Positions 11,457 to 21,975 of a stretch of 64,000 nt of DNA are shown here, piece by piece. This DNA comes from Steromphala cineraria. Lineage: Eukaryota > Mollusca > Gastropoda > Trochida > Trochidae. Every line of letters begins with the position of its first letter. The stretch's first letter is position 1. A program made the translations under genes and the position numbers. Location: NCBI GenBank assembly GCA_916613615.1, contig OU744726.1, forward strand, positions 21,579,515 through 21,643,514. Direction: 5' to 3'. The notes under the pieces were generated by a model. The model made no database searches and was not told the origin of the DNA. It saw only the letters and a list, made by a program, of their open reading frames with translations.

Positions 11457-12037
11457 TTTTACCTTCAGATATAAATTTGAAGTCCACAACTCCTAGAATA
11501 GAAATGATCAAACAAAATTTGATTCTCCAACTGGAAGACAAATACACTATGTAGCATAGTTATAGATGTTTGAATCGAATAAGATGAGATTGAAAAAAGA
11601 AAACTCAACATTTATTGAATAACTCTCTTACCATTTCATCTTTTTGTAAATATTTGCACTATTGATATCTTTCAACGATAGTCAGTCGTTCATTATTAAT
11701 AACAGTTCACAGATTTCTTACGTTATAGACGCCTCAATGTTGCTTGGTTGAAATCTGCTTATTTGAACTACAGAACTATGAATCAATTATCAATTAAAGT
11801 TTCTGACAATTTCAGTTGATCATTTATCTGCAGTATTTCAAGATACGCCGAATTGTAGCTAAGTTAAGTAGGACAATACGAGAATATTAGCCACACAATG
11901 TATATAATGTCTGTCGGTAGAAATAATAATATTCATAGAAAGAAACTCTCATTGTAAAATAATGAAGTATAATTTAAATAGAAGTTACGAGTAAAACCTA
12001 CCTTTAAATGTGTGTTTACTCACTAAACAGTACTTAC

Positions 12038-12110
12038 CTTCCCAGCAGCTACGTAAAATAGTTTAGAAAACACAACCTTAGAAACAGCAGTTACAAAATG
12101 GCCTTGCAAA
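12038..12110 (-). other. Probable 5' noncoding exon of the GH10-like gene
   Basis: A consensus donor (AAG|GTAAGTA) ends an exon at 12038. A good acceptor (TTCTATTCTAG) precedes 11492, 36 bp upstream of the start codon, so a 5'UTR intron of 12037-11493 is likely. The transcription start is not visible; the right-hand limit is a guess. Confidence 0.5.
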
Positions 12111-12640
12111 TGTGTGAACTACGCACTTCGTTATTGATGTTCAAACTTTTAAGAGAGGGAAACAATATAAAAGCCAATATGTTAACAAGTAAAAGGAAAA
12201 TCAAACCATGTGATCATTAACAAACTCCAACAAAACAAGTGATAGACACGTGATGGCAAGAAACAAAATCAGTAAAGTTTGCCAGTGTGTTGGAATTATC
12301 TGAATAAGAAATGAAAACATTCTTGTTTCAAATCGCAATCTATCGCGTATCCATAAAGGCATTGAGAGACAGGATACTGAACAACCTTCAACTTAAATTT
12401 TCTTTCTTTAACTTTATGAGTATATAGTATTAAATGATGCTAAAAATATTATGATCAATCAAAACTCATGTCAAATAGAAATGATAGCTCTCCATAAGAT
12501 TAAACGATTTTACTGCGATAATCGATTTCACTCAATCTAAGGTAGAGTTTGAATGTAGAACCTAAAGTTAATCTATCAAATTTTCTCCACAAAAGCCCTA
12601 TGGTATTAGCAGTAATTGCTTTCATTGTGTGTATCATGTA
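12111..12640. promoter_or_regulatory. Upstream flank of the GH10-like gene; no element identified
   Basis: This AT-rich stretch should contain the promoter. I cannot identify a TATA box or transcription start with confidence, and there is no coding sequence. Confidence 0.3.
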
Positions 12641-13400
12641 ACATATCTGTCATCATTACACTGATTGTTTGTCAGATACAGATTCATTGAAGGTCAAAGG
12701 AACCGGAAAGTCTTCAGTTAAGGCTAAAAGTCACATTAATTAAATATTTTATATGGTAAGGGTTGTGCTCGAAATGTGATCAATCAAACGCATTTCATAC
12801 TTTAAATGCATTTATAGTTGCTAAGTTAATGTTGAAACTGAGTTGTTTGATGGAAATTAAAGTTTTACAAAGCAAAATGTTCATTGTACATTCTATGAAA
12901 TTGAAATTCCAAACTTACTTTCGAATTGCTACCAGAAGTTTCAGAATCCTATCGCATCAATACAATAATAGCCAGAGCTTACCAATTTAATTCTAACCAG
13001 ACCATGATTAACCCGACAATGCTTTTGCACTTAATGTGTAATTGAATTTTGAACTGAATCTCAATGACATCAACATTCATTTGTTCTCCGTGTAATGTAA
13101 AAGTAAAGGGATTTGTACAAAGGATCACTTTATTATGTTTGCACACGAAATTGCAAAGTCATTTTTACTTCGTCATAAAGCATTTTATTCCTGTAGCAAT
13201 CATAACCTTTCCATGTTAGCCAAACCTTGGGAACCATTATTGAAATTTCATGTCCTATGGGGGATTTTAAGTTATCTCAGTAAACTTATTTCGAGGATGA
13301 TGCAGAATTTCCCTTAAGACATTTTGAGTGCTTGCAGAAAAAAATGGCAGTGAACATTTCCAAATGATTCCCTTGGTATATCATTAAAAGCTGTTGATTT
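12640..13400 (+). repeat. Low-copy repeat block, third copy (noncoding)
   Basis: The block starts with CATATCTGTCATCATTACAC, then a 'ttgtttgtcagatacagattcattgaagg'-type line. The same order of landmarks, through 'cctatgggggattttaag' and 'atttcgaggatgatg', is found at 44865-45560 on the same strand and at 20180-21080 inverted. No conserved reading frame. Confidence 0.65.
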
Positions 13401-13599
13401 CAACTGCATATGTTTGATGCAAGTTTATTTGACACACTGCATAGCATGGTTTCCCTGGTAGTAGCTGTATACAAAATCTTATACAGAGTCATGTCCTTAA
13501 GATACAATATTAAAGATACAGATTATTTTTTTCGGGAAAAGTGAATTCGTCATGGCGATACACAAATCAATTCTAAACGGTGATTGTTTTGGATTTTTT

Positions 13600-14540
13600 A
13601 TTCCACTTTTTTTGTATAACAGCACATCATGACACATCATTCAAGCCAACAAAGTACAATTCTACATTATTGATTAGCCGATGTCCTATGAAATTTTGAA
13701 TCTAATAAAACATTGTAATAATACTTAGATCCATTTGGCTATTTATTAGTAAACAATGATTTAATGGTAAGATTGGATGCACTGATTGGGCATTTTCTTG
13801 TGATCTTAAAGTTTCTAGATACACATTAACAGCATTTCTCAATCCATTATAAGTCAAAAGGTTACATGATTTATTGTAAATATATGTCCTCAAAATTCTA
13901 AGTAAGAAAATAGTTTACCATTGTTATCTATCAAATCATTAATATATCTTATACCCGCTTGATCCCATTCTTTTATGTATAGACTATATATGATTGTTTT
14001 CAATCATTATATCATACAAATTTAGAATATGCATCCTTTCCTGATTTCTTAAGCTTATACTTATCCAAGAAGATACTCCAAGATAACATTACCTCACGCC
14101 AAAAATATGACGTCAAACTGTTACTGCTGCAACGGGATCTCCCCAGCGCAACACGAAATTTGCCCTTTCTGGCGTTACTAGAAGAATATCATTAAACAAA
14201 AACACCATTTATATCTAATCTCGTGAGGAAGAAAAAAAGTTTTTCACTGGTGGCTGCGCTAGACTGTTAAATATAACTTTCAACCTAACCCTACATGTAT
14301 GTGATCAACATGGTATATATTATCTTGTATCATGGAGAGACATATGTTATCATTCACTCAACACAATTTTTGTAACATTTCAAAGGGCTTCATTTCAAAA
14401 TTACGTTTGGTTTCCATTGCAATTTCTTCTTTGACCTTGGTGTCTGAATGTTTAATCAATGATATGTTTGTGTACCAGTACTAGTGTATAATACATGAAT
14501 GATGACTGGCTATGGATAGTATAAGCATTATAATAAATAT
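13600..14540. other. Noncoding stretch; nothing recognised
   Basis: AT-rich, with no domain-like open frame, element ends or long simple repeats. Confidence 0.4.
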
Positions 14541-14558
14541 GAACTGTGACACTCAGTT

Positions 14559-14590
14559 TGACAATGACAATGACAATGGCAATGACAATA
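14559..14590. repeat. (TGACAA)n microsatellite, tail of the LINE
   Basis: About five TGACAA/TGGCAA units sit directly at the 3' end of the minus-strand LINE after its AATAAAG. They are best read as the element's own terminal repeats. Confidence 0.8.
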
Positions 14591-15350
14591 CTTTATTACC
14601 CCGAGGGAAATTCTTTTTACATTTGATGGTGAACACATATGACATATGAATATAACACAAACGAAACAACTTTTAAATAAAGTTAAAGGTCATTTAAGAG
14701 GCGGATGCGTGATAGAATAAAATATTTTGAACCCTTTTGGTTTAAAACGGGGCATTTGGTGACGGCGGCCTGAAGGTAAACGATTATATGTTTGAAATAA
14801 AACATGGGTGGAATCAGATAAAATCCTCTCAGCGAGGTTAACAACACGGGCATTAAAAAGGGATGGTAAGTCCGAAACAGAAACACCGGATATTTTCCGT
14901 GCCATTAAAATGATTTTGTGAAGAAAAGATTTGCTTTTGATATTAAGAGAACCATACCAGTATTGCATGGAAAATGTTAAAATACTCTTAACAAAACAAC
15001 GGGTAAACAACAGCATCACTTTTTGGTTTACGTTAAAAGATCTCAATTTAAGCATAAATTATAATCTTTGCTGGCATTTCATAAAGATGTACTTAAAGAC
15101 CCCACTGTAATTTATCGTCGATGATGGTGCCAAGATATTTGTAATGATTAACAATTTCAACATTATCACTTTTGAGTTCAACAGGTAAAATATCAATTTT
15201 CTTGCTTCTGAAATCAATGATAAGTTCTTTTGTCTTTGAACGTTCAACTGTAAGTAATTATCGTCACACCACTGAGCTAAGTCATTCACGTCTTTTCTGT
15301 AATGAGCTTCTGTTTCCTTGATTAGACCAACCACTGAAGTTTGAAAATAA
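14559..15350 (-). mobile_element. CR1/L2-like LINE, 5'-truncated 3' end with degraded reverse transcriptase
   Basis: Two minus-strand frames, out of phase with each other, together read as the end of a non-LTR reverse transcriptase. At 15350-15059 the order is TSVVGLIKETEAHYRKDVND, LAQWCDDNYLQLNV, and a terminal FMKCQQRL. At 15055-14690 it is YWYGSLNIKSKS, ARKISGVSVSDLP, then LPSGRRHQMPRFK. The 3' end is intact: CCCTCGGGGTAATAAAG followed by (TGTCAT)n. The 5' truncation falls at the RT active-site region, as is common for target-primed insertions. At least one frameshift and several stops make it inactive. Confidence 0.85.
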
Positions 15351-15461
15351 AACAACAATCTATGAGTATCTAAGATAAAAAGCATCAAGTTGACTAAACT
15401 TGACCTTCACAACACGGCTTTCTACGGAAGCATCCTAGTGCCACAGTGAGATTTTTTTTTT

Positions 15462-15690
15462 ATCTCCTAATTAGGAGATACTATCTCCTAATTAGGAGAT
15501 ACTATCTCCTAATTAGGAGATACTTACTCCTAATTAGGACTTAGTTATCACCTAATTAGGACTTAGTTATCACCTAATTAGGACTTAGTTATCACCTAAT
15601 TAGGACTTAGTTATCACCTAATTAGGACTTAGTTATCACCTAATTAGTACTTAGCTTTCACCTAATTAGGACTTATTATCTACCTATTAG
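15462..15690. repeat. Left array of CCTAATTAGG palindromes
   Basis: The palindrome starts at 15466, 15487, 15508, 15529, 15551, 15573, 15595, 15617, 15639 and 15661. The period is 21 bp for the outer units (flanked TATCT...AGATA) and 22 bp for the inner ones (flanked TTATCA...ACTTAG). The 15639 copy ends in TAGT instead of TAGG. Confidence 0.9.
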
Positions 15691-15850
15691 GTGATTGCTA
15701 GGTCTAACTTCTAATGACCGATAACGCCCATACTTTAAAAGTACATTATACATGATCTATGCTATAAAAGACTCACAAAAGCACTAAAGATCAAAATATA
15801 TTTTGTCTTTCATATAATAATAAAAGTTTAGGAGAAAGTTTATAGACTCG

Positions 15851-15905
15851 TGGAAAACATTATTGACCGAGGACGAAGTCCGAGGTCAATATTGTTTTCC
15901 TCAGA
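15851..15905. repeat. Inner hairpin of the foldback element
   Basis: GGAAAACATTATTGACC pairs with the inverted GGTCAATATTGTTTTCC around GAGGACGAAGTCCGA. Diverged copies of the same motif recur at about 16151-16260, so the element's middle has its own inverted repeats. Confidence 0.75.
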
Positions 15906-16448
15906 TCAATAAAACATTCACCATTGCATAATTGTTTTATTATTCAGAGATACAAAAACGAAAAGACAACAAAAACTACGGCTAACTACGGGAATTTGGT
16001 TCGATTCTGATCATGACGCCATTGTCCACTTGTCCCAAAGCAATTGAACCTTATTGCTGTAGATCACGTAGTCTTTTTCGTATTTTCCTTTTTGTATCAA
16101 AGCGTAATAAAATAACTGTGAACTGGTGAATTCGGTCCAGCCCTCTTTCTATGAACCCGAGGAAAACAATATTGACCTCTGACTTCGTCCTTGGTCAATA
16201 TTGTTTCCTCAAATCCATTAACTTTGTCCTCGATCAATATTGTTTTCCTAGGGTCCATAAAACAGGTATAGACCTCATCACCAGTCAATATTTATAATGT
16301 CATTTATTTCATTCAACTTATCAAACTACATTGTAAATATTTGTAAAAGGATAAAAATATATAGGTCTGCAGGTGGGCGTGTAAATAAGTAAAAAAGGTT
16401 AACTTTTGAATGACCTCCATGCTGAATAAAGTTTTGATTGATTGAAGT

Positions 16449-16740
16449 CCTAATAAGGAGATATATGTCCTAATTAGGAGGTAGTATCTCCTAATAAGGA
16501 GTTAGTATCTCCTAATTAGGTGATAACTAAGTCCTAATTAGGTGATAACTAAGTCCTAATTAGGAGTTACTTATGTCCTAATTAGGAGGTAGTATCTCCT
16601 AATTAGGAGTTAGTATCTCCTAATTAGGTGATAACTAAGTCCTAATTAGGTGATAACTAAGTCCTAATTAGGAGTTAGTATCTCGTAATTAGGAGATAGT
16701 ATCTCCTAATTAGGTGATAGTATCTCCTAATTAGGAGATA
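16449..16740. repeat. Right array of CCTAATTAGG palindromes
   Basis: Units start at 16449, 16469, 16490, 16511, 16533, 16555, 16577, 16598, 16619, 16641, 16663, 16684, 16705 and 16726. Those at 16449 and 16490 are CCTAATAAGG, and that at 16684 begins CG. Spacing is 20-22 bp. The array is longer than the left arm. Confidence 0.9.
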
Positions 16741-16782
16741 CAAAAAATTCTCACTGTGGCACTAGGATGCTTCCGTAGCTTT

Positions 16783-17193
16783 CCGCTATCATTCAAGCGC
16801 TTTCATTTTACTTTGAACTTAAAGCTTTGGTGATAAAGCGAGTTAAAAGTGTTAGATCTTTCACACATATAATCAAATAATACTTGCAATGACTGACAGA
16901 CGTATTTCAGACATTGGGAAGTTTGAAAGAACTTATTAAAATCTGAAAAAGCATTGACGGCATTCAGAAGATTTAGAATTATGTTTATTTCAAAATGTTA
17001 AACCTGATGTTTATTTAGAGATGAAACAAGGAGGCTGGGAGATGGATTTATCACAGAACGATTTTGCTTGTGTTGTTAGTGATCAAAGAACATAAGATGA
17101 CAAACTTCAGGGAGGGGGGAATTATTGGCTTTTCTTCTCGGACTTGAAAGTAAGAGAACTGAAACAATTTGGCGGATAAACACTAACATGATG
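16783..17193 (+). repeat. Exon-like repeated segment, copy 1 (degraded, interrupted)
   Basis: Same landmarks as the better-preserved minus-strand copy at 46155-46560: TTTACTTTGAACTTAAAGCT, ACTGACAGACGTATTTCAGA, then a coding-like line. Here that line reads AFRRFRIMF, a frameshift, then EMKQGGWEMDLSQNDFAC and a stop. The foldback element at 15422-16778 splits this copy, and its outer part resumes at 15365-15417. Confidence 0.7.
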
Positions 17194-17718
17194 ATTATCC
17201 CCCGCCGCGCTTTAGCGCGAAGCGGGGGATATAGCATTGAGCAGCGTCCGTCCGTCCGTCCTGTGTACGTACGTACGTCCCGACGGATGAAATTGAATAA
17301 CTCAAAAACTATTGACCTGATTCTTTTCATTTTTTGTATATAGCTTCATCACCATGAGAGCGAGGTCCCTCTAGAGGTTCATGACCTTGACCTTCATTTC
17401 AAGGTCATTACGATACTTTGACATTTTACCCTTGTCAGCGGGATATCTCAAGAACCATTCACTGGATTCTCTTCATAACTTACACAATGCATCTTATTGG
17501 GAAGGCGCCGGGCCCATTTGATTTTGGTGACCTTCATATTATTTTCAAGGTCACAATGAGGCTTATATATGGAAGACCCAGGGACCAGTTGATTTGTTGT
17601 GATCTAAATGACATCTAGTAGCATGACAAGTGAAGACAAGTGTTTCTTTGTATACAGTATGCATTTTGTTCACATCAATTTGCGGCGGGGGATATTGTCA
17701 CCTTTATGACAAATGCTT
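17194..17718. mobile_element. 525-bp non-autonomous element with terminal hairpin
   Basis: The left end is a long hairpin: CCCCCGC-CGCGCTTTAGCGCG-AAGCGGGGG. It is followed by TCCG tandem repeats, an ACGTACGTACGT run and 'gaccttgaccttcattt'-type lines. The right end reads GCGGGGGATATTGTC...GACAAATGCTTG. The inverted paralog at about 46.14 kb runs straight through (…GAGCATGATGG|TTTTGTTTG…), giving both ends by comparison. No protein is encoded. Its layout resembles 42818-43062. Confidence 0.75.
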
Positions 17719-17744
17719 GTTTTGTTTGTTAAATGTTTCAAATG

Positions 17745-18957
17745 AGATTTTATTACACTCTCGTTGGAGATACTACAGTTGTGAAACAATAACATGTTAT
17801 TCAACACTGTTGTGAAACATTGCACGTGAAAGCGATCGCATCCGGAACTACTTTCCTTCCGTCGCATGATAGTTATCGGTTGATGATGTCAATCAAAACT
17901 GCGATTTAAGAATATTGTTCTCAATCCAAACGAAAGACATACGAGATAAAAGTAAAATTCTTTTTAAAAACGTGTTTATTTATTTATGATTAAATTGTGC
18001 GTGAAACAATAAAAAGAATCAGAGATACCTCCACAACATTCAACTTCAAATGTAAAAATGACCTCGAAATCAGGGTTAAGTCGGCATTCGATAGTAGATC
18101 TGGCAAGGTCATCCCTTCAGATCACGGTCGGTTCTTAAATGTCAGCGTCAGTACTTCAGAATTTCGATAAAGCAGCCCAATTTTTGGTGATTTACCGTAA
18201 GCATGAGCAACGCTCTCTTTATCGGCAACAAGTTCAAATTCGCCGAAACTTTAAAATGTTTTTAGAGTTATCTCCCTTGCAGCCCTTAGCTCCTAGCAGC
18301 GTTTTGCAACTCAAGGTCGTGCTAGCTATTCAAAGCAGCGATCCTTTTTGTTTTAGGATAAATATGAACTTTTGAGTAGAAGAGGGTATTCCCAAAACTA
18401 TTCTCACCATGGATCGCAAACAAGGACAGTGTTCCTCTCACTGACACTAGCTCACACTTACTGAATCGCGCTTGAAAAGGCACATTCCGATGACGTCACA
18501 ATCACTTGGCATTCATTCACACAATCTCATTCGCACAATTTAGCGACATATGGTTTTGTTAACTCAATAATTTGCGTTTGTAGGAACTTTAACACAAAGA
18601 TAATTGAATGAGAGTTTTCAATTTGTATTTTTCAAAATTAAAGCTGTTATTAACGGACTAACTCATGACCTATTTGTTCATTGCTGCAAGTCTAATGATG
18701 CTACATATGCGTCCATTGTAAGAATTGTATTCCTACGCACTACGAGAATGGAGAGTAAACATAATTTTCATTTTATATCAATAATTTAAAGAGTGTAATA
18801 AATAAAATACTAAACCCCGTCCAGTTTAATAACATATTTATGAAACTCGTGGATAGTATTGGTATTTAACTCGCTTTCGCTCGTTAGATACGAATACCAT
18901 CCACTCGTTTCATAAATATGTTATTAAACTGAACGTCGTTTAGTATTCACTATATAA
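17745..18957. mobile_element. About 1.2-kb insertion absent from the inverted paralog
   Basis: The inverted paralog (about 46.06-46.11 kb) passes directly from 'gtttcaaat' to 'gtaaatcaaactg', whereas here about 1.2 kb intervenes. Near its ends ATTTTATTACACTCT (17746) and AGAGTGTAATAAATAAAAT (18791) are inverted. The interior is less AT-rich around 18.2-18.35 kb and contains 78 open codons (18139-18375) that I cannot assign. It may be a composite of an unknown element plus the hairpin at 18808-18945. Confidence 0.5.
18808..18945. mobile_element. 138-bp near-perfect foldback (MITE-like)
   Basis: TACTAAACCCCGTCCAGTTT at the left pairs with the inverted AAACTGAACGTCGTTTAGTA at the right. Inner AACATATTTATGAAACTCGT pairs with ACTCGTTTCATAAATATGTT. 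The arms are about 67 bp around a short CTTTCG loop. Confidence 0.8.
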
Positions 18958-19142
18958 TACTTAGTAAAATCAAACTGTAAATTGCAGTAAAGTTTATTTC
19001 CAATGAAAATGTACCACACTGATATCTTTGACAAAGGATCTCAGCCTGAAAATTGATACATTTCTTATCTGTTCTGCCTTTATCAAGTTGGTTTAGCCAA
19101 TTTCCTGTTTTTGAATTAACACAAACTCAAGTTCTTCTCTTC

Positions 19143-19177
<35 letters not shown>

Positions 19178-19211
19178 TAGTAGTAGTAGTAGTGGTAAAT
19201 GTAGTAGTAAG
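19143..19211. repeat. (AGT)n microsatellite
   Basis: About 21 AGT/GGT triplets, nearly uninterrupted. The inverted paralog near 45.89 kb has a diverged (ATA/ATG) simple repeat at the same place, so the microsatellite predates or re-expanded after the duplication. Confidence 0.95.
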
Positions 19212-19559
19212 AAAAAAGAACAAAACCAATCAAGATCATAGCAAAATAGTGATCTTGTCTGCAAATTCAGCAATGCGACTCATGATAATGAACAATTGCT
19301 CGCAAAATAAGTTCAACAAATTAATAATTATACCACAATAAAAAAAAACTGTTTAATCAAATGATGCCCATTGTCCTGAAACTGAATGTCAATGATATGA
19401 ACACTGGGGACAAAAAAATCAGCATTAACTGGAACTGTTAAGTGATTTTATTTCGTCCAGATGGTCTAGATGAAGAGTTCACTCAGAACATGTTCACGTT
19501 AAGGAAAACATTATTTTACCAGACAAATTCCTAACTGCTGTAAAACATTGCATTCTTAA

Positions 19560-19896
19560 AGTGGCAGTACACGTTTTTTTGAAAATTTCATATTTTAATT
19601 TTTTCACGGATGATTGTTTGTTAATGCTAAATGTATTGTTTTGATAGTGTTAAAAATCTTATTACACACACCAATCATTCATAGTCAGAGAACAAATTCT
19701 ATTCATATAAAGTCCATTGCCTGCCATTTTTGTGTGAACACCTTTAATTCATTTTCTGTACGAAAAAGCAATCGCACGGCTGAACTTTACATTATATATT
19801 TGATTTATTACTGGTTTATTTAGTTTAAATTCATTGTCTTTCAATTGGAACAATTAAATTTCATTTTCCTGACATCACCTTCGTGCTACTGCCCCT
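19560..19896. mobile_element. TTAA-flanked MITE, copy 1
   Basis: Starts TTAA|AGTGGCAGTACACG and ends CGTGCTACTGCCCCT, inverted. The interior lines (GAACACCTTTAATTCATTTT, TTTCCTGACATCACCTT) match copies at 42060-42416 and 61745-62099 in the same orientation. The right TTAA is mutated to TTCA. Confidence 0.85.
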
Positions 19897-20179
19897 TTCA
19901 CGAGGAAATGATACGTTTCAATATTGATAGGAAGTTGGAATGACAAGATAATGTAATTAATTGGAAAGGGATAGCTATGTATTTTGATCAACCTTAATTC
20001 ATGTTTCAAAGCGATATAAAAGCATTCATTATATATAATTATGATTATGTACAAGGACAAAGCCCCTCATCAAGATCTGGAAAAGACACTATACAAGAGG
20101 TCTACAATGCTGCATAAGATGAATTAGGTTGTAATCAACAGTTTTAAATGGTTCATCACTATTTTCACTGCAATTTTGT

Positions 20180-21080
20180 TTCTCAAGCGATGTTGTAATA
20201 ACACTTAAAAGGTCTTCAGGGAAATGTAAAATCATGTTCGAAGTGATTACACTCAGATAGCTTAAAAACACCCATAGGATACATCGCTTCTAAAATTATT
20301 CCCATGGTTTGCCTCACATGGAAATGTTATGATTGCTTGCTGTGCAAACAAAATAAAGTGACCCGTTGTAAAAATGCTTTTACTTTTGCATTAAATCGAG
20401 AAGAACGGACTAGACGTAATTGAGATTTAGTTCAAATGTCAGTGCTAGATCTTTCTCTGGTCTGGTGAGGATTAAATTGTTGAGTTCTGGAAATCATCTC
20501 ATTTGTGTGACTGAGTTCTGAATACTGCTTCTAATACTAATGTTATGTTTAGTCAAATGCTTTTTCTTTTACATTTAATGGGCAAGAAATGAATGCAAAT
20601 ATAATTAAGATCCCGTTTAAAAGTATGATTACGCATAAAGGTCTTCTGCCTTTTCAGGTTTAGCATTAGAAGCTGATAATCAAATTGTTCCTCTCTGCTG
20701 TAGAAATTGCATAAAGGATAGATCGATAAAGGTAATTAACATCCCTTTTAAACAATCTTAATCGTTTTTATTCATTTAGATGTATTCATGTGAAATATAT
20801 TTGAAACAATTGTCATTTGTTTCGAATATTATCATCAAACTTTAATTCCTTGATAATCCCCAAACATTTTCTTATTTATCCGTATGAACCGATCAAATAA
20901 CACAAAAACAGATAATTTTGTATTAGGATGATTGATTAAATTTCGAGTTTAAGTTCAACAATAACAAATCTTTTACCAGTGTGCACCCTAACCTGAAATA
21001 ATGACTTCCCATACCCTTAGCCCATCAATGAATCTGTATCTGACAAATAATCAATGTAATGATGACAGATATGTTACATG
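20180..21080 (-). repeat. Low-copy repeat block, inverted copy
   Basis: In reverse orientation this repeats the landmark order of 44865-45560 and 12640-13400, from 'catgtaacatatctgtcatc' at 21080 back to 'cacttaaaaggtcttcagg' at about 20205. It is part of the larger inverted duplication. Confidence 0.65.
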
Positions 21081-21429
21081 AAAAGAGAATGTGAGCAATT
21101 ACTGGTAATACCATACATCGTTTGTGGAGAAACTGTGATAGATAAACATAAGGTTCAAATGCCATGGCATCTTATAAATATTGATTTTTGCATCTAATAT
21201 AAGTAAATTGATTTTCAATTTGTTATGCCATTTAGTTGGAAGATAAAGTAGTGCAATAGTTTCAATCATAGCAACTGCTGTTGTATAATGACTTTCTGTA
21301 CTTTTTCGTAATAAGAAAATTGCCACTGTAGTCCTCAATGGCAAAAGAAGGAGGACATTTACTAAATATTTTCTTTCCAATAAAAATGTAATTAATTGGA
21401 TAAAAAAGAAATTATTATCCTCATAAGCG

Positions 21430-21975
21430 TATCATATGACTTTAACCAAAATCATGCAAATATGTATATAACCCTTGATTCGCTCGTGTTATACACATAT
21501 TGACAACTTTTGAAATTTCGAACATCAAATCATAATCTACCAGTCGAAACTGGCCGATGGATCGGAGTACCCAGAGAAGAACGAATCTGCCCTCTTTGCA
21601 ACTCCCCAACAGTTGCTGACGAATTTCACTATCTTTTTAGATGCGAATGCCTTATTGCTGAAAGAACTTTATTAATACCAAGCCATTACGTCACCTGGCC
21701 AAATATCATAAAGATGACAAATCTTCTGAATTCAAACAAAATCAACATTTTACGAAAATTAGCGACTACAAGACTCCAAATAAAGAAATAAATTGTATAT
21801 AATATCTATAACTTATCATATTGAGATATTCCCTGTATCATGTATCATTAATAACACATTTCTTTGTAAATCCTTGCCATTTTGGTATTTGTTATATATA
21901 TTGCATTGTATTTGTATTTGTCTCATGTACCACCGTTGGTTAATTTTTGAGAATAAAATGATGATGATGATGACA
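21430..21975 (+). mobile_element. LINE 3' end with C-terminal zinc-knuckle remnant
   Basis: Plus-strand codons 21510-21791 read KFRTSNHNLPVETGRW, then REERICPLCNSPTVADEFHY and LFRCE. This is the CxxC...H...C zinc-knuckle C-terminus found after the reverse transcriptase of several invertebrate non-LTR elements. A TAA closes it at 21791. The 3'UTR ends GAGAATAAAATGATGATGATG, with the (ATG)n tail diagnostic of such elements. The paralogous segment at 44.6 kb lacks it. The 5' limit is approximate. Confidence 0.82.

Larger units (their letters stand above)
15422..16778. mobile_element. Foldback transposon with tandem-palindrome arms
   Basis: The outer ends are inverted copies: CTACGGAAGCATCCTAGTGC at the left and GCACTAGGATGCTTCCGTAG at the right, continuing through CCACAGTGAGA. 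Inside them, both arms are tandem arrays of a 21-22 bp unit centred on the palindrome CCTAATTAGG (about 10 units at 15466-15670, about 14 at 16449-16735). A CTTT direct repeat flanks the element (15418-15421 and 16779-16782). A related segment at about 46.54 kb lacks the insertion. The organisation matches foldback elements. The 740-bp middle has no transposase. Confidence 0.85.

Noticed and set aside
11323..11547. Minus-strand open frame of 74 codons overlapping the first coding exon
   Set aside because: Other frame of the same exon; it lacks the signal peptide and runs through the acceptor at 11493.
13135..13317. Plus-strand open frame of 60 codons
   Set aside because: Lies in the low-copy repeat block, and the frame is not kept in the other copies.
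16097..16288. 63-codon minus-strand frame in the foldback element
   Set aside because: Made of the inverted-repeat motif GAGGTCAATATTGTTTTCC; no transposase features.
19053..19241. Serine-rich open frame
   Set aside because: The serines are the (AGT)n microsatellite translated.
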